The notes under the pieces were generated by a model. The model searched no databases and had not been told where the DNA came from. It saw nothing but the letters and a program-made list of their open reading frames with translations. A program made the translations under genes and the position numbers. A stretch of DNA of 64,000 bases from an uncultured Phascolarctobacterium sp. GTDB taxonomy: Bacteria > Bacillota > Negativicutes > Acidaminococcales > Acidaminococcaceae. Positions 36,805 to 45,267 of this stretch are shown here, one piece after another. The DNA is taken from the NCBI GenBank assembly GCA_949285135.1, contig CASDXO010000007.1, positions 143,392-207,391 of the forward strand. The letters run 5' to 3'. Each line of letters starts with the position of its first letter. The first letter of the stretch is position 1.

Positions 36805-37428
36805 CTATTCCTCTCTGAACGGGCAGTTAATATTACCGCAGTTCATACATTTATTCCATTCACATACGGCATCTGCTGCAAGCCCTATGATCGCCGTAAC
36901 CGATTTTGTCGGTGCCATCATCATACCGTCCGTCAGTGTCAGACCGATTTTCCTGCCGCAGTCAAGCATGTCAAACAGCTTACGCTGTTCTTCCAGTGCC
37001 CAATCACCATATCCCGGTGAAAAGCGCGGACGCTGCGCCAGAGTTCCAACATCGACATGACTCTGCACTTCGTCACAATAACTTTCAATCAAAGCAGCAG
37101 CAACAGCCTGGGCTGCAGCCCCTTCTGCTACGCTTGTTAATGCCAGACGCCTTACGGCGATATCCACCTTACTGCCCAATGTTGCCGCTAAAAGCAGTAC
37201 CTCGCTGCAGCCATGCAGGTGACGAGCCAAATCGGCCGACAGCAGTTTTACGCCATTTGCCAGTCTTACGCCGTCAGCCTCAACGCGGCATGTGCAGCGT
37301 TTCAGCACATGCCGCGCCTGCACTTCATTGCGCAGCTTCAGATACACCATATCTGCTAAAACTCCGGCAGCAGTGTCGTTCTTTTGTGCTCCCAGGTAGC
37401 GCAGTGCTTCCTCACGTCTGTATTTCAT
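36805..37428 (-). CDS. Stand-alone methionine synthase activation domain protein
   Basis: 207 residues. Matches the AdoMet-binding activation domain of MetH, which re-methylates cobalamin after accidental oxidation. The signature RFSPGYGDWALEEQRKLF (about 135-152) is the family's AdoMet-binding motif. The C-terminus adds CMNCGNINCPFREE, a Cys-rich tail that might hold metal or a cluster; this is inference. It overlaps metF by 4 bases and ends 2 bp before metH, so the split synthase is made from one transcript. Confidence 0.92.
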   Translation of the reverse strand: MKYRREEALRYLGAQKNDTAAGVLADMVYLKLRNEVQARHVLKRCTCRVEADGVRLANGVKLLSADLARHLHGCSEVLLLAATLGSKVDIAVRRLALTSVAEGAAAQAVAAALIESYCDEVQSHVDVGTLAQRPRFSPGYGDWALEEQRKLFDMLDCGRKIGLTLTDGMMMAPTKSVTAIIGLAADAVCEWNKCMNCGNINCPFREE

Positions 37429-38279
37429 TTCGTTATCTCCGAAAGATTGCGCATGATACCACCGATAATTTCCGGTTTATTCATAGTATAAATATGTACA
37501 TTAGTAAAGCCGTTAGCCACAAGGTCAATAATCTGCCCCGTAGCATAAGCAATCCCCGCCTGTTTCAGTGCTTCAGGCTTATCGGCAAATTTCTCCACAA
37601 TTGCACGGAACTGCGGCGGCAATTTGGTATCACTCAGCTGACAGATACGCGTTATTTGTTTGGCATTGGTTACAGGCATAATACCGGGAACTACAGGTAC
37701 ATTGATTCCGGCAGAAAGCAGACGGAACATATAGTTATATAGTACATTGTTATCAAAAATCATCTGTGTAACAAGAAAGTCTACGCCTGCATCAATCTTA
37801 TATTTAGTATTTTCTATATCTTTATCCAGCGCTCCGGCTTCCGGATGGCCTTCCGGATAAGCCGCCCCGCCAACACAAAAATCTCCCTGCAGCTTGATAA
37901 AAGCAGCCAGATCACTGGCATGATGGAACTCGCCCACCTCACTGCCCTGCGGCAAATCTCCGCGCAGCGCCAGAATATTTTCAATACCGCCACTTTTCAA
38001 ATCCATGAGGACATCCATAATCTTTGCTGCATCGGACTGCACACAGGTAAGATGTGCCAGCGCAGGGATGCCGTTAGCCTGTACAGCTCGCGCCACCGCA
38101 GCCGTATGACCTACCGTTGAGCCGCCTGCGCCATAGGTTACGCTCATATATGCAGGCTGTACGTCTGCTATCTTGTTTACTATTTCTAATGCGTTCTGCA
38201 GCTCCGTGCCCTGTTTAGGCGGAAATAATTCGCAGGAAATACATATTTTTTCACTTCTAAGTAAATCAATTATTTTCAT
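37425..38279 (-). CDS. metF: Methylenetetrahydrofolate reductase
   Basis: 284 residues. Reduces 5,10-methylene-THF to 5-methyl-THF, the methyl donor for the synthase encoded downstream. FAD-binding barrel: ISCELFPPKQG near the N-terminus (Glu in the proton-donor position), SVTYGAGGS (about 62-70), LALRGDLP (about 122) and DFLVTQMIFDN (about 188). First gene of the operon metF - activation domain - metH - small protein. Confidence 0.94.
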   Translation of the reverse strand: MKIIDLLRSEKICISCELFPPKQGTELQNALEIVNKIADVQPAYMSVTYGAGGSTVGHTAAVARAVQANGIPALAHLTCVQSDAAKIMDVLMDLKSGGIENILALRGDLPQGSEVGEFHHASDLAAFIKLQGDFCVGGAAYPEGHPEAGALDKDIENTKYKIDAGVDFLVTQMIFDNNVLYNYMFRLLSAGINVPVVPGIMPVTNAKQITRICQLSDTKLPPQFRAIVEKFADKPEALKQAGIAYATGQIIDLVANGFTNVHIYTMNKPEIIGGIMRNLSEITK

Positions 38280-38311
38280 CTTTCACCCTCATTTTTTAAA
38301 CATTTCTGATT

Positions 38312-38340
38312 ATTTTATAAAAAATGTTCAGCAAAAGCAA
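38312..38340 (-). promoter_or_regulatory. Candidate promoter of the methionine operon
   Basis: Minus strand: -35 TTGCTT (38335-38340), 17-bp spacer, -10 TAAAAT (38312-38317), 33 bases before metF. No SAM riboswitch or cobalamin riboswitch elements are visible in the short leader. Confidence 0.45.
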
Positions 38341-38433
38341 ATTATTTTCTTTGCGTAACTTATAAATGTTCACAGCTGATAAGAATGTTACAAAAATAAA
38401 ACGCCCGCCAATTGACGGACGTTAATTTTTCAC

Positions 38434-38524
38434 TGGCGGAGACGGTGGGATTCGAACCCACGTGCCGCGCAAACGGCAAACTGATTTCGAGTCAGCCTCG
38501 TTATGACCACTTCGATACGTCTCC
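38434..38524 (-). tRNA. tRNA-Ser (anticodon CGA)
   Basis: A full cloverleaf on the minus strand: acceptor GGAGACG / CGTCTCC, encoded CCA end, T-arm GGTTCGAATCC, and a long variable arm typical of class II tRNAs. The anticodon loop CTCGAAA gives CGA, reading the serine codon TCG. Confidence 0.95.
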
Positions 38525-38546
38525 TTATTTATTTGTAACATTTTTA

Positions 38547-39071
38547 TTATACAGGATTATCCTCATTTTGCAAAGATACAGAAGCTAATAATTCCTGCTG
38601 TTTCTTTTTTGCCTCTTTATTTTCCTGTCGACGGCGACGAAAAAAGTTTCGCATCACGGAGGCGCATTCTTCCTCACAAATACCGCCGAGGACTTCTACC
38701 TGGTGGTTAAGACTGGCATTAGTAAGAATATTAAAGATAGATTCTACCCCGCCAGCTTTAACATCCGGACAGCCGTACACAACACGGTCAATACGACTGT
38801 TGACGATAGCGCCGCTGCACATGGAACAGGGCTCCACCGTTACATAAAGCGTGCAGCCGCTGAGGCGCCATCGCTGCAGTCTGAAACAGGCTGCACGTAT
38901 TGCCAGTATTTCAGCATGAGCTGTCGCATCCGGCAGCATCTCCCGCTGATTATGTGCCGCAGCGATAACTTCACCGTCACATACCAGCACCGCCCCTATA
39001 GGTATTTCACCCAGTGCAGCTGCTTTTTTAGCCTGTACTAAAGCCAGCTGCATATAATCGTGATCACTCAT
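38547..39071 (-). CDS. tadA: tRNA-specific adenosine deaminase
   Basis: 174 residues from the ATG at 39071. Makes inosine at the wobble position of tRNA-Arg(ACG). Zinc-site motifs H-A-E (ATAHAEILAIRAA) and P-C-x-x-C (VEPCSMCSGAIV) are intact, and DVKAGGVESIFNIL follows as in TadA. The Lys/Arg- and Gln-rich C-terminal tail (about 25 residues) extends past the core. GAGG precedes; another ATG 3 bases earlier gives an ATGA overlap with the ABC-F stop. Likely co-transcribed with that gene. Confidence 0.93.
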   Translation of the reverse strand: MSDHDYMQLALVQAKKAAALGEIPIGAVLVCDGEVIAAAHNQREMLPDATAHAEILAIRAACFRLQRWRLSGCTLYVTVEPCSMCSGAIVNSRIDRVVYGCPDVKAGGVESIFNILTNASLNHQVEVLGGICEEECASVMRNFFRRRRQENKEAKKKQQELLASVSLQNEDNPV

Positions 39072-40987
39072 CATGCTTCCTCTGCAGCCTCCATCAGCAA
39101 CTCCCATTTTTCCATAAGTTCTGCTATCTTCTGCTCATAGGCATCATGTTCAGCTGCCATTGCCGCACTGTGCGCCGGGTCTTCATGATTGGCAGGGTCT
39201 GCCATCTGCGCTTCCAGCAGCTTCATCATGGCTTCCTGCTCACGTATGCTCAGTTCTACCCTGGGCAGCAGTTTTGCAGCTTCTTCCGGGCTGTAACGCG
39301 GTTTTCTGTCAACAGTTTTAGTCTGCACCTGGGGCTGCACGACATCCTTCTTCTCCACATCAGTCTGCACTGCAGCAGCTTCTGCCTTTATTGCGGCTGT
39401 TCTGGCTTTTTCTTCCAGATAAAAATCATAATTACCTTTATAATCTTTCAGCTCTGCGTTTTCAATCTCCCAGATTCTATCTGCCACTTCGTTAATAAAA
39501 TAACGGTCATGGCTAACTACCAGTACCGTGCCGTCAAAAGCTGTCAGGGCGGCTTCCACTGCTTCTCTGGCCATGATGTCAAGATGGTTGGTCGGTTCGT
39601 CCAGTACCAGACAGTTAGCTCCGTCCAGTACCAGCTTCAGCAGCACCAGTCTGGCTTTTTGTCCGCCGCTTAAAGTACCGATTTCCTTGAAAACATCGTC
39701 ACCATGAAACAACATGCCGCCAAGCAAAGACCTTGTCCTTTCTTCCGTAAAGCCATATTCCATAACAAAATTTTCCAGCAGCGTCTGTTTAGGCTCAAGT
39801 CTTTCATAGCTTTGTGAAAAATAGCCAATCTGCACACGATTACCAATCTTAGCCTTGCCTTTCAGTGGCTGTACTTCACCCAAAATAGTTTTCAGCAGCG
39901 TTGTCTTGCCCGTACCGTTAGCACCCAGCAGTGCCGCCTTCTCACCGCGGCGCAGCGTGATATTTATGCCCTGAGCCAACACCTTGTCGCCATAGCCGAT
40001 AGTAAGGTCTTCCATAATCAGGACGCGGTCGGCACATTCTGTTGCCGCAGGCAGCCGCAGTTCAAACTCCTCGTGCCTTACCGGAGCATCCAGCCGCTCC
40101 AACCTGTTCAGCTGGGACTGACGTCCGCGAGCCATCTTGCTCTTAATACCGGCCTTAAAACGGCGGATATATGCTTCGGTGCGGGCGATATAATTCTGCT
40201 GAGCTGCATAGGCCGCTTCCAGTGTCGCAGTCTGGATGGCTTTCTGCTCCAGATAACGGGAATAATTACCTTTGAAAGACTGCAGTCTGCCGCCCTCCAT
40301 TTCCAGAATACGCACTGCCACATTATCCAGAAAAGCACGGTCATGGCTGACTACAAGCAGCCCGCCCTGAAATTCTCGCAGATAAGTTTCCAGCCACTGA
40401 GTCATAACTATATCCAAATGGTTAGTCGGTTCATCCAGAATCAGAAAATCTGGGTTGCGTACCAGTGCTGCTGCCAGCATGAGGCGTGTTTTTTGTCCGC
40501 CGCTTAATGTGGCAGCATCCTGCTCCCACCAGTTTTCCGTATAACCAAGACCAATCAGCACTCTTTTGATTCTGTTTTCATACTGATACCCATCCAGATA
40601 TTCATACCTTTTAGTAACATGGGTATATTCATCCATTAATGCTTCCAAAGTATCACCGGCAGCATCGCTTACTTCTGTTTCCAGCCGCTGCAGTTTTTCA
40701 CGCAGATGCAGTATTTCCGGGCAGCTCTGCAGCATAAACTCCCAGATACTGCCTTTGATATCCGTAAACCCCTGCTGCACGTAACCGACGCTGATACCCT
40801 GTTCAAAACGGATACTGCCGCTGTCTATATAAGCAGGCTCCAGCAGGCAATGCAGCAACGTCGTCTTACCGCTGCCGTTAACACCTACCAAGCCTATATG
40901 TTCTCCTTTTTCCACCATAAAGCTGACGTCCTTAAAAACCTCATGTACGCCGAAGCTTTTGGCAATTTTATCCACTACAAGCTGCAT
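39071..40987 (-). CDS. ABC-F family ATPase
   Basis: 638 residues from the ATG at 40987 (AGAGGG upstream; the open frame extends 19 codons further without a good site). ABC-F proteins act on the ribosome as translation factors or, in some branches, antibiotic resistance factors. Two ABC domains without membrane segments: Walker A GVNGSGKTT and GANGTGKTT, signatures LSGGQKTR and LSGGQKAR, Walker B FLILDEPTNHLD and LVLDEPTNHLD, joined by a P-site tRNA interaction linker (about 240-310). A charged C-terminal extension is present. YdiF/Uup-like housekeeping role is more likely than resistance. Confidence 0.93.
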   Translation of the reverse strand: MQLVVDKIAKSFGVHEVFKDVSFMVEKGEHIGLVGVNGSGKTTLLHCLLEPAYIDSGSIRFEQGISVGYVQQGFTDIKGSIWEFMLQSCPEILHLREKLQRLETEVSDAAGDTLEALMDEYTHVTKRYEYLDGYQYENRIKRVLIGLGYTENWWEQDAATLSGGQKTRLMLAAALVRNPDFLILDEPTNHLDIVMTQWLETYLREFQGGLLVVSHDRAFLDNVAVRILEMEGGRLQSFKGNYSRYLEQKAIQTATLEAAYAAQQNYIARTEAYIRRFKAGIKSKMARGRQSQLNRLERLDAPVRHEEFELRLPAATECADRVLIMEDLTIGYGDKVLAQGINITLRRGEKAALLGANGTGKTTLLKTILGEVQPLKGKAKIGNRVQIGYFSQSYERLEPKQTLLENFVMEYGFTEERTRSLLGGMLFHGDDVFKEIGTLSGGQKARLVLLKLVLDGANCLVLDEPTNHLDIMAREAVEAALTAFDGTVLVVSHDRYFINEVADRIWEIENAELKDYKGNYDFYLEEKARTAAIKAEAAAVQTDVEKKDVVQPQVQTKTVDRKPRYSPEEAAKLLPRVELSIREQEAMMKLLEAQMADPANHEDPAHSAAMAAEHDAYEQKIAELMEKWELLMEAAEEA

Positions 40988-41052
40988 ATTTCTACCCTCT
41001 GCAAAATTTATTTCTAAAACAGTATTGTAGCAAAAAAACTCCACAAAAGCAA

Positions 41053-41079
41053 AAGACTGCCTGCACAGCAGACAGTCTT
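41053..41079 (-). terminator. Terminator after galE
   Basis: Stem AAGACTG-CTGC / GCAG-CAGTCTT with one C-A mismatch and a 3-nt loop, directly after galE. Followed on the minus strand by TTTGCTTTTG. Confidence 0.75.
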
Positions 41080-41085
41080 TATTTT

Positions 41086-42075
41086 TTATCCTTCGTATCC
41101 GTGCGGATGCTGTTTGTGCCAGTTCCAGGCGGTAGCCATTACTTCTTCCACACTGCTGTGCTCCGGCTGCCAGCCAAGCTCCTGCCTGATTTTTGCCGAA
41201 GATGCAATAAGTACTGCCGGATCGCCGGCACGACGTGCTTCTTCCACTACGGTAAAATCAACGCCGGTAATCTTTTTGGCGCTGTCGATAATCTGACGCA
41301 CACTGAAACCGTTTTCGCTGCCCAGATTATAGACACGGCTCGCACCGCCTTTAAGCAGATGCTGCAACGCCAACACATGCGCTTTTGCCAGATCGCAGAC
41401 ATGAATATAATCACGCACGCAAGTACCGTCAGCAGTCGGATAATCGGTACCAAACACTGCAACCTGACGACGCACGCCCTGAGCCGTCTTTAACACCAAC
41501 GGAATCAGATGGCTTTCAGGATTGTGATCCTCGCCGATATTACCGGCCAGCGAAGCTCCTGCAGCATTAAAATAACGCAATGCCACATACTTCATTTCAT
41601 AGGCCCTATCATAATCGGCCAGCATATTTTCAATCATCAGTTTACTGCGTCCGTAAACATTAGTAGGCAATAACTTACTGTCCTCACAGATAGGTACCTG
41701 CTCCGGCTCGCCATAGACTGCTGCTGTAGAAGAAAATACCATTCTGTCCACGCCGGCACCACGCATTGCTTCCAAAAGATGCAGCGTGCCTTCCACATTA
41801 TTAAAATAATACTTAGCCGGATTCTCCATGGACTCGCCTACCAAACTGCTGGCAGCAAAATGCATTACTGCATCAATGAAAAACTGTTCCATAATGTGAC
41901 GTGCAAAAGCTACGTCATGGATATCTCCTTCTACCAGCTGAACATCTTCCGGCACAGCAGCTGCATGCCCCGTAGAAAGATTATCATAAACAATAGGCGT
42001 AAAGCCGCTTTTTTTCAGCTCTTCCACTACATGGGAACCAATATAGCCGGCACCGCCTGTAACAAGTATGTTCAT
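41086..42075 (-). CDS. galE: UDP-glucose 4-epimerase
   Basis: 329 residues. Interconverts UDP-glucose and UDP-galactose with bound NAD+. The Rossmann loop GGAGYIGSHV (7-16) and the catalytic Ser/Tyr-x3-Lys (SSTAAVYG at about 120; YGRSK at about 146) are present. It follows galU by 20 bp and belongs to a sugar-nucleotide operon. Confidence 0.94.
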   Translation of the reverse strand: MNILVTGGAGYIGSHVVEELKKSGFTPIVYDNLSTGHAAAVPEDVQLVEGDIHDVAFARHIMEQFFIDAVMHFAASSLVGESMENPAKYYFNNVEGTLHLLEAMRGAGVDRMVFSSTAAVYGEPEQVPICEDSKLLPTNVYGRSKLMIENMLADYDRAYEMKYVALRYFNAAGASLAGNIGEDHNPESHLIPLVLKTAQGVRRQVAVFGTDYPTADGTCVRDYIHVCDLAKAHVLALQHLLKGGASRVYNLGSENGFSVRQIIDSAKKITGVDFTVVEEARRAGDPAVLIASSAKIRQELGWQPEHSSVEEVMATAWNWHKQHPHGYEG

Positions 42076-42095
42076 CTTAACGCCTCTTTATCAAA

Positions 42096-42980
42096 TTATT
42101 TGTTGCTTTCCTTATCGACAATATTCTGCAGATAAGCAAGGAATTTATCACGGAGATCCGTACGTTTCAGAGCCATTTCTACCGTTGCTTCGAGGAATCC
42201 CTGCTTATCACCTACATCGTAACGACGACCCTCGAAATTATAAGCATACATAGGCTGCTCTTTAGCCAGCACTTTCAAGGCATCCGTCAGCTGGATTTCA
42301 TTGCCGCGTCCGGGAGCCGTATGCTCCAAAATTGGAAAAATTTCCGGGTTAATGACATAGCGTCCCAGTACGGCCAGCCGCGACGGCGCTTCTTCTTTCT
42401 TTGGTTTTTCCACCATATCCTGCACCGTAAAAGTACGTTTTTCGCCGGTCGGCTGAGATGCCACGATACCATAGGCAGATACCTTATCCTGCGGCACTTC
42501 CTGTACTCCCAGCACACTCGCACCGGTACGTTCATAAACATCAATCAGCTGCTTTAGAGCAGGTACTCTGCTGTCTACCACGTCATCACCTAAAAGCACG
42601 GCAAAAGGCTCGTCACCAATGAATTGCTGCGCGCATAAAATAGCATGGCCCAAGCCGCGCGGCTCTTTCTGGCGGATATAATGGATACGGATATCAGAAA
42701 TTTTTCTGACCATTTCCAGCTCATGCTCTTTATGAGCAGCTTCCAGATTAAGCTCCAGTTCTATGCTGCGGTCAAAATGGTCTTCAATAGCTCGTTTGCT
42801 GCGTCCGGTAATAATCAAAATATCTTCAATACCGGAAGCCAGTGCCTCCTCAATAATGTATTGAATAGTCGGTTTATCAACTATGGGCAGCATTTCCTTC
42901 GGTGTAGCCTTAGTTGCCGGCAAAAAACGAGTTCCAAGACCTGCAGCCGGAATAACTGCCTTACGAACTTTCTTAATCAT
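42096..42980 (-). CDS. galU: UTP-glucose-1-phosphate uridylyltransferase
   Basis: 294 residues. Makes UDP-glucose from UTP and glucose-1-phosphate. The nucleotidyltransferase signature AVIPAAGLGTRFLPATKATPKEMLP (start of it at residue 8), KPTIQYIIEEA, and VLLGDDVV are typical of GalU/GtaB. Lies 24 bp after the mutase gene, which supplies the sugar-1-phosphate, and before galE, which uses UDP-glucose. Confidence 0.95.
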   Translation of the reverse strand: MIKKVRKAVIPAAGLGTRFLPATKATPKEMLPIVDKPTIQYIIEEALASGIEDILIITGRSKRAIEDHFDRSIELELNLEAAHKEHELEMVRKISDIRIHYIRQKEPRGLGHAILCAQQFIGDEPFAVLLGDDVVDSRVPALKQLIDVYERTGASVLGVQEVPQDKVSAYGIVASQPTGEKRTFTVQDMVEKPKKEEAPSRLAVLGRYVINPEIFPILEHTAPGRGNEIQLTDALKVLAKEQPMYAYNFEGRRYDVGDKQGFLEATVEMALKRTDLRDKFLAYLQNIVDKESNK

Positions 42981-43004
42981 TTATTCATCAATACTCCTTC
43001 AATT

Positions 43005-44375
43005 TTATGCTTCTTCGCCGCCGATAACGGACAGTATTTCTGCTGTTTTTGCTGCCAGCAGCTCTTTGTTGCCTTTTGTTTCCACATTAAGTCGCATTAC
43101 CGGCTCCGTATTGGAAGTTCTGACATTAAAGCGCCAGTCTTCATAGGCTACGCTCAGACCATCCATATGATCCTGCTGCCCGTCAGCATATCTGCGTCCC
43201 AGTTCTGCCAAAATTTCCGGAGCATTATCAACTTTCCTGTTAATCTCGCCACTGCAGGGGAATAATGTTACTCTTTCTTCTACCAGCTCCGAAAGTTTTT
43301 TGCCGCTGCGGCACATAAGCTCCGTTACCAAAAGCCAGGGAATCATGCCGCTGTCACAATAGGAAAAATCGCGGAAATAATGGTGAGCAGACATCTCTCC
43401 GCCATATAAGACGCCATTGGCACGCATACATTCTTTCATAAAGGCGTGACCGCTCTTACAGCGCACCGGCACACCGCCATCACGCTGCAAAATAGCTTCT
43501 GTATTCCAAGTCAGCCGTGGATCGTACATAATCTTTGCGCCCGGTTCTTTTTTAAGGAAAGCTTCGGCCAGCAGTCCTACGATATAATAACCCTCAATAA
43601 ATTCAGCTTTTTCGTCAAATAAAAAGCATCTGTCAAAATCACCGTCCCAAGCAATACCAAGGTCGGCTTTTTCCCTGCGTACCACCTCTGCCGTTGCTTC
43701 GCGATTGGGCAGCAGCAAAGGATTGGGCACACCATTAGGAAAACTGCCGTCCGGTATTTCATTGATGGTCACAAATTCAAAGGGCAAATGCTTTGCCAGT
43801 TCCTGCAGTATCGGTCCGGCTCCGCCATTACCTGGATTAGCCACAATCTTCATGGGCTTCAGCGCTGTTGTATCCACATAAGTCAGCAAATGTTCGATAT
43901 AGGCAGGCACAATATCAATTTTTTCTGCTGCACCCATAGTCTTACCTGCTACCAGACAATGAGTAAAATTAGCGGCCGCTGCCATTTCCCCAATTTCTTT
44001 GAGGCCGGTATCGCCGGATACGGGACGTGCTCCTTTACGTACCAGTTTCATACCATTATATTCCTTAGGATTATGGCTGGCAGTAACCATGATGCCGCCA
44101 TCAGCATCAAGATGCGCTGTGGCAAAATAAATCATCTCCGTACCACACTGCCCGATATCAAGTACTTTAGTTCCACCATGACGCAGTCCTTCCGTCAGTG
44201 CATCCACAAGGCTGCGCCCACTGAGGCGGATATCGTGTCCCACAACTACAGTTTCTGCCGCAAACATGGCAGAAAAAATACGGCCCACCCTGTAAGCTAA
44301 TTCTTCATTAACTTCTTCCGGATATACGCCGCGTACGTCATAGGCTTTAAAGGCTTTATTTGTTATCTCCATCAT
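43005..44375 (-). CDS. Phosphomannomutase/phosphoglucomutase
   Basis: 456 residues from the ATG at 44375 (GGGAG seven bases upstream). Alpha-D-phosphohexomutase that interconverts hexose 6- and 1-phosphates, giving glucose-1-P for GalU and possibly mannose-1-P. The phospho-serine loop is MVTASHNPKEYNG (about 93-105), the Mg2+ loop is AWDGDFDRCFLFD (about 240) and the sugar loop is GGEMSAHHYF (about 325). The motifs match the AlgC/ManB subgroup. First gene of the operon with galU and galE. Confidence 0.92.
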   Translation of the reverse strand: MMEITNKAFKAYDVRGVYPEEVNEELAYRVGRIFSAMFAAETVVVGHDIRLSGRSLVDALTEGLRHGGTKVLDIGQCGTEMIYFATAHLDADGGIMVTASHNPKEYNGMKLVRKGARPVSGDTGLKEIGEMAAAANFTHCLVAGKTMGAAEKIDIVPAYIEHLLTYVDTTALKPMKIVANPGNGGAGPILQELAKHLPFEFVTINEIPDGSFPNGVPNPLLLPNREATAEVVRREKADLGIAWDGDFDRCFLFDEKAEFIEGYYIVGLLAEAFLKKEPGAKIMYDPRLTWNTEAILQRDGGVPVRCKSGHAFMKECMRANGVLYGGEMSAHHYFRDFSYCDSGMIPWLLVTELMCRSGKKLSELVEERVTLFPCSGEINRKVDNAPEILAELGRRYADGQQDHMDGLSVAYEDWRFNVRTSNTEPVMRLNVETKGNKELLAAKTAEILSVIGGEEA

Positions 44376-44455
44376 TTTAACGCTCCCTTGCATACTAAAT
44401 AAGCTTCCGACTAAACTGTTAATTATGTTATTATTCGCGCAGAAAAGAAAAAATC

Positions 44456-44479
44456 CTGCCTGAGCCCATACTCAGGCAG
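44456..44479 (-). terminator. Terminator after the Septu-like pair
   Basis: 9-bp perfect stem CTGCCTGAG / CTCAGGCAG, loop of 6, followed by a TTTTTTC run on the minus strand, just after the HNH gene stop. Confidence 0.8.
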
Positions 44480-44487
44480 AATCCAGC

Positions 44488-45267
44488 TCAAATTTTATAA
44501 TCTATTGCTGCCAGCACTCTTTCTGCAGCACCTCCCAGGTACCAACGCACCACTGTAAAAAATGGTACCGTCCTGCCTGCCGCATCCGGCAACAGCAGGG
44601 TTTCTGCCAAAAACTGTACTATTTCATCCAGTTCACCGCCGTTTTCTATATTATGAGAAATCTCATCTTCCAGTGACTGAATAACCATTTTACGCATCCG
44701 CATCAGTCGCGGTGCATTAAGATTTAATTCCTTAATTGTGTTGCGCGCTTTTTTCCTTAAATGCTCAGGACAGCATTCTTCGTCAACATACATTCTGCCG
44801 GTATGCTCGGCATAACGAAATAATCTGTGCTCTGCCGGAATCAGACTGGGATTAAGGATGCGTTTGGTAATTTCCTTGCCGCCTTTTGGTACATCGCAGC
44901 TTCTGTCTTTTTTATAATTGGAAAAACGCAGCTGCGGATTAGGTACATCCGGCTGACTGCCGCCATGACAGACACCTAAAAGGTTTTTCCAGTCCAGATG
45001 GTAATTATGTTTTTCCTCATTAGTACCGGCCTTGGGGTAGAAATGTTCTACCCGGAAATCATCCACTTCATTTTCATTTTCCGCAAACTTAATACTTATT
45101 TCGCAATAAGCACACAGACCATGCTGATCTTCCAGAATAGCCCGTTTGACTTCCCGATAACCTTTGCGGCAGCGACGACGAAAATGCTCCCAAATTTCAT
45201 CGGGAAACTGTGTACGATACGCTTTTAACAGCTCCGGCTCCTGCAAACGTTTATAAATACGCTTCAT
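44488..45267 (-). CDS. HNH endonuclease of a Septu-like defence pair (PtuB/TIGR02646 type)
   Basis: 259 residues. The core is an HNH fold: C52-A-Y-C55 zinc knuckle, E74-H75 in FRVEHFYPK, W93-K-N95 and C100-H101 in DWKNLLGVCHGG, then a C124 in DRSCDVPKGG. This pattern is that of the TIGR02646 family, which is PtuB in Septu systems and the nuclease of PtuAB-type retrons. It overlaps the ATPase gene by 4 bases (ATGA), so both are made together. Nuclease activity, probably on nucleic acid upon phage infection, is inferred from the family. No reverse transcriptase or retron RNA is adjacent. Confidence 0.8.
   Translation of the reverse strand: MKRIYKRLQEPELLKAYRTQFPDEIWEHFRRRCRKGYREVKRAILEDQHGLCAYCEISIKFAENENEVDDFRVEHFYPKAGTNEEKHNYHLDWKNLLGVCHGGSQPDVPNPQLRFSNYKKDRSCDVPKGGKEITKRILNPSLIPAEHRLFRYAEHTGRMYVDEECCPEHLRKKARNTIKELNLNAPRLMRMRKMVIQSLEDEISHNIENGGELDEIVQFLAETLLLPDAAGRTVPFFTVVRWYLGGAAERVLAAIDYKI

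Noticed and set aside
38400..38425. Hairpin-like bases before tRNA-Ser as a terminator of the tRNA transcript
   Set aside because: The stem has mismatches and I could not settle a convincing fold, so it is not listed as a feature.
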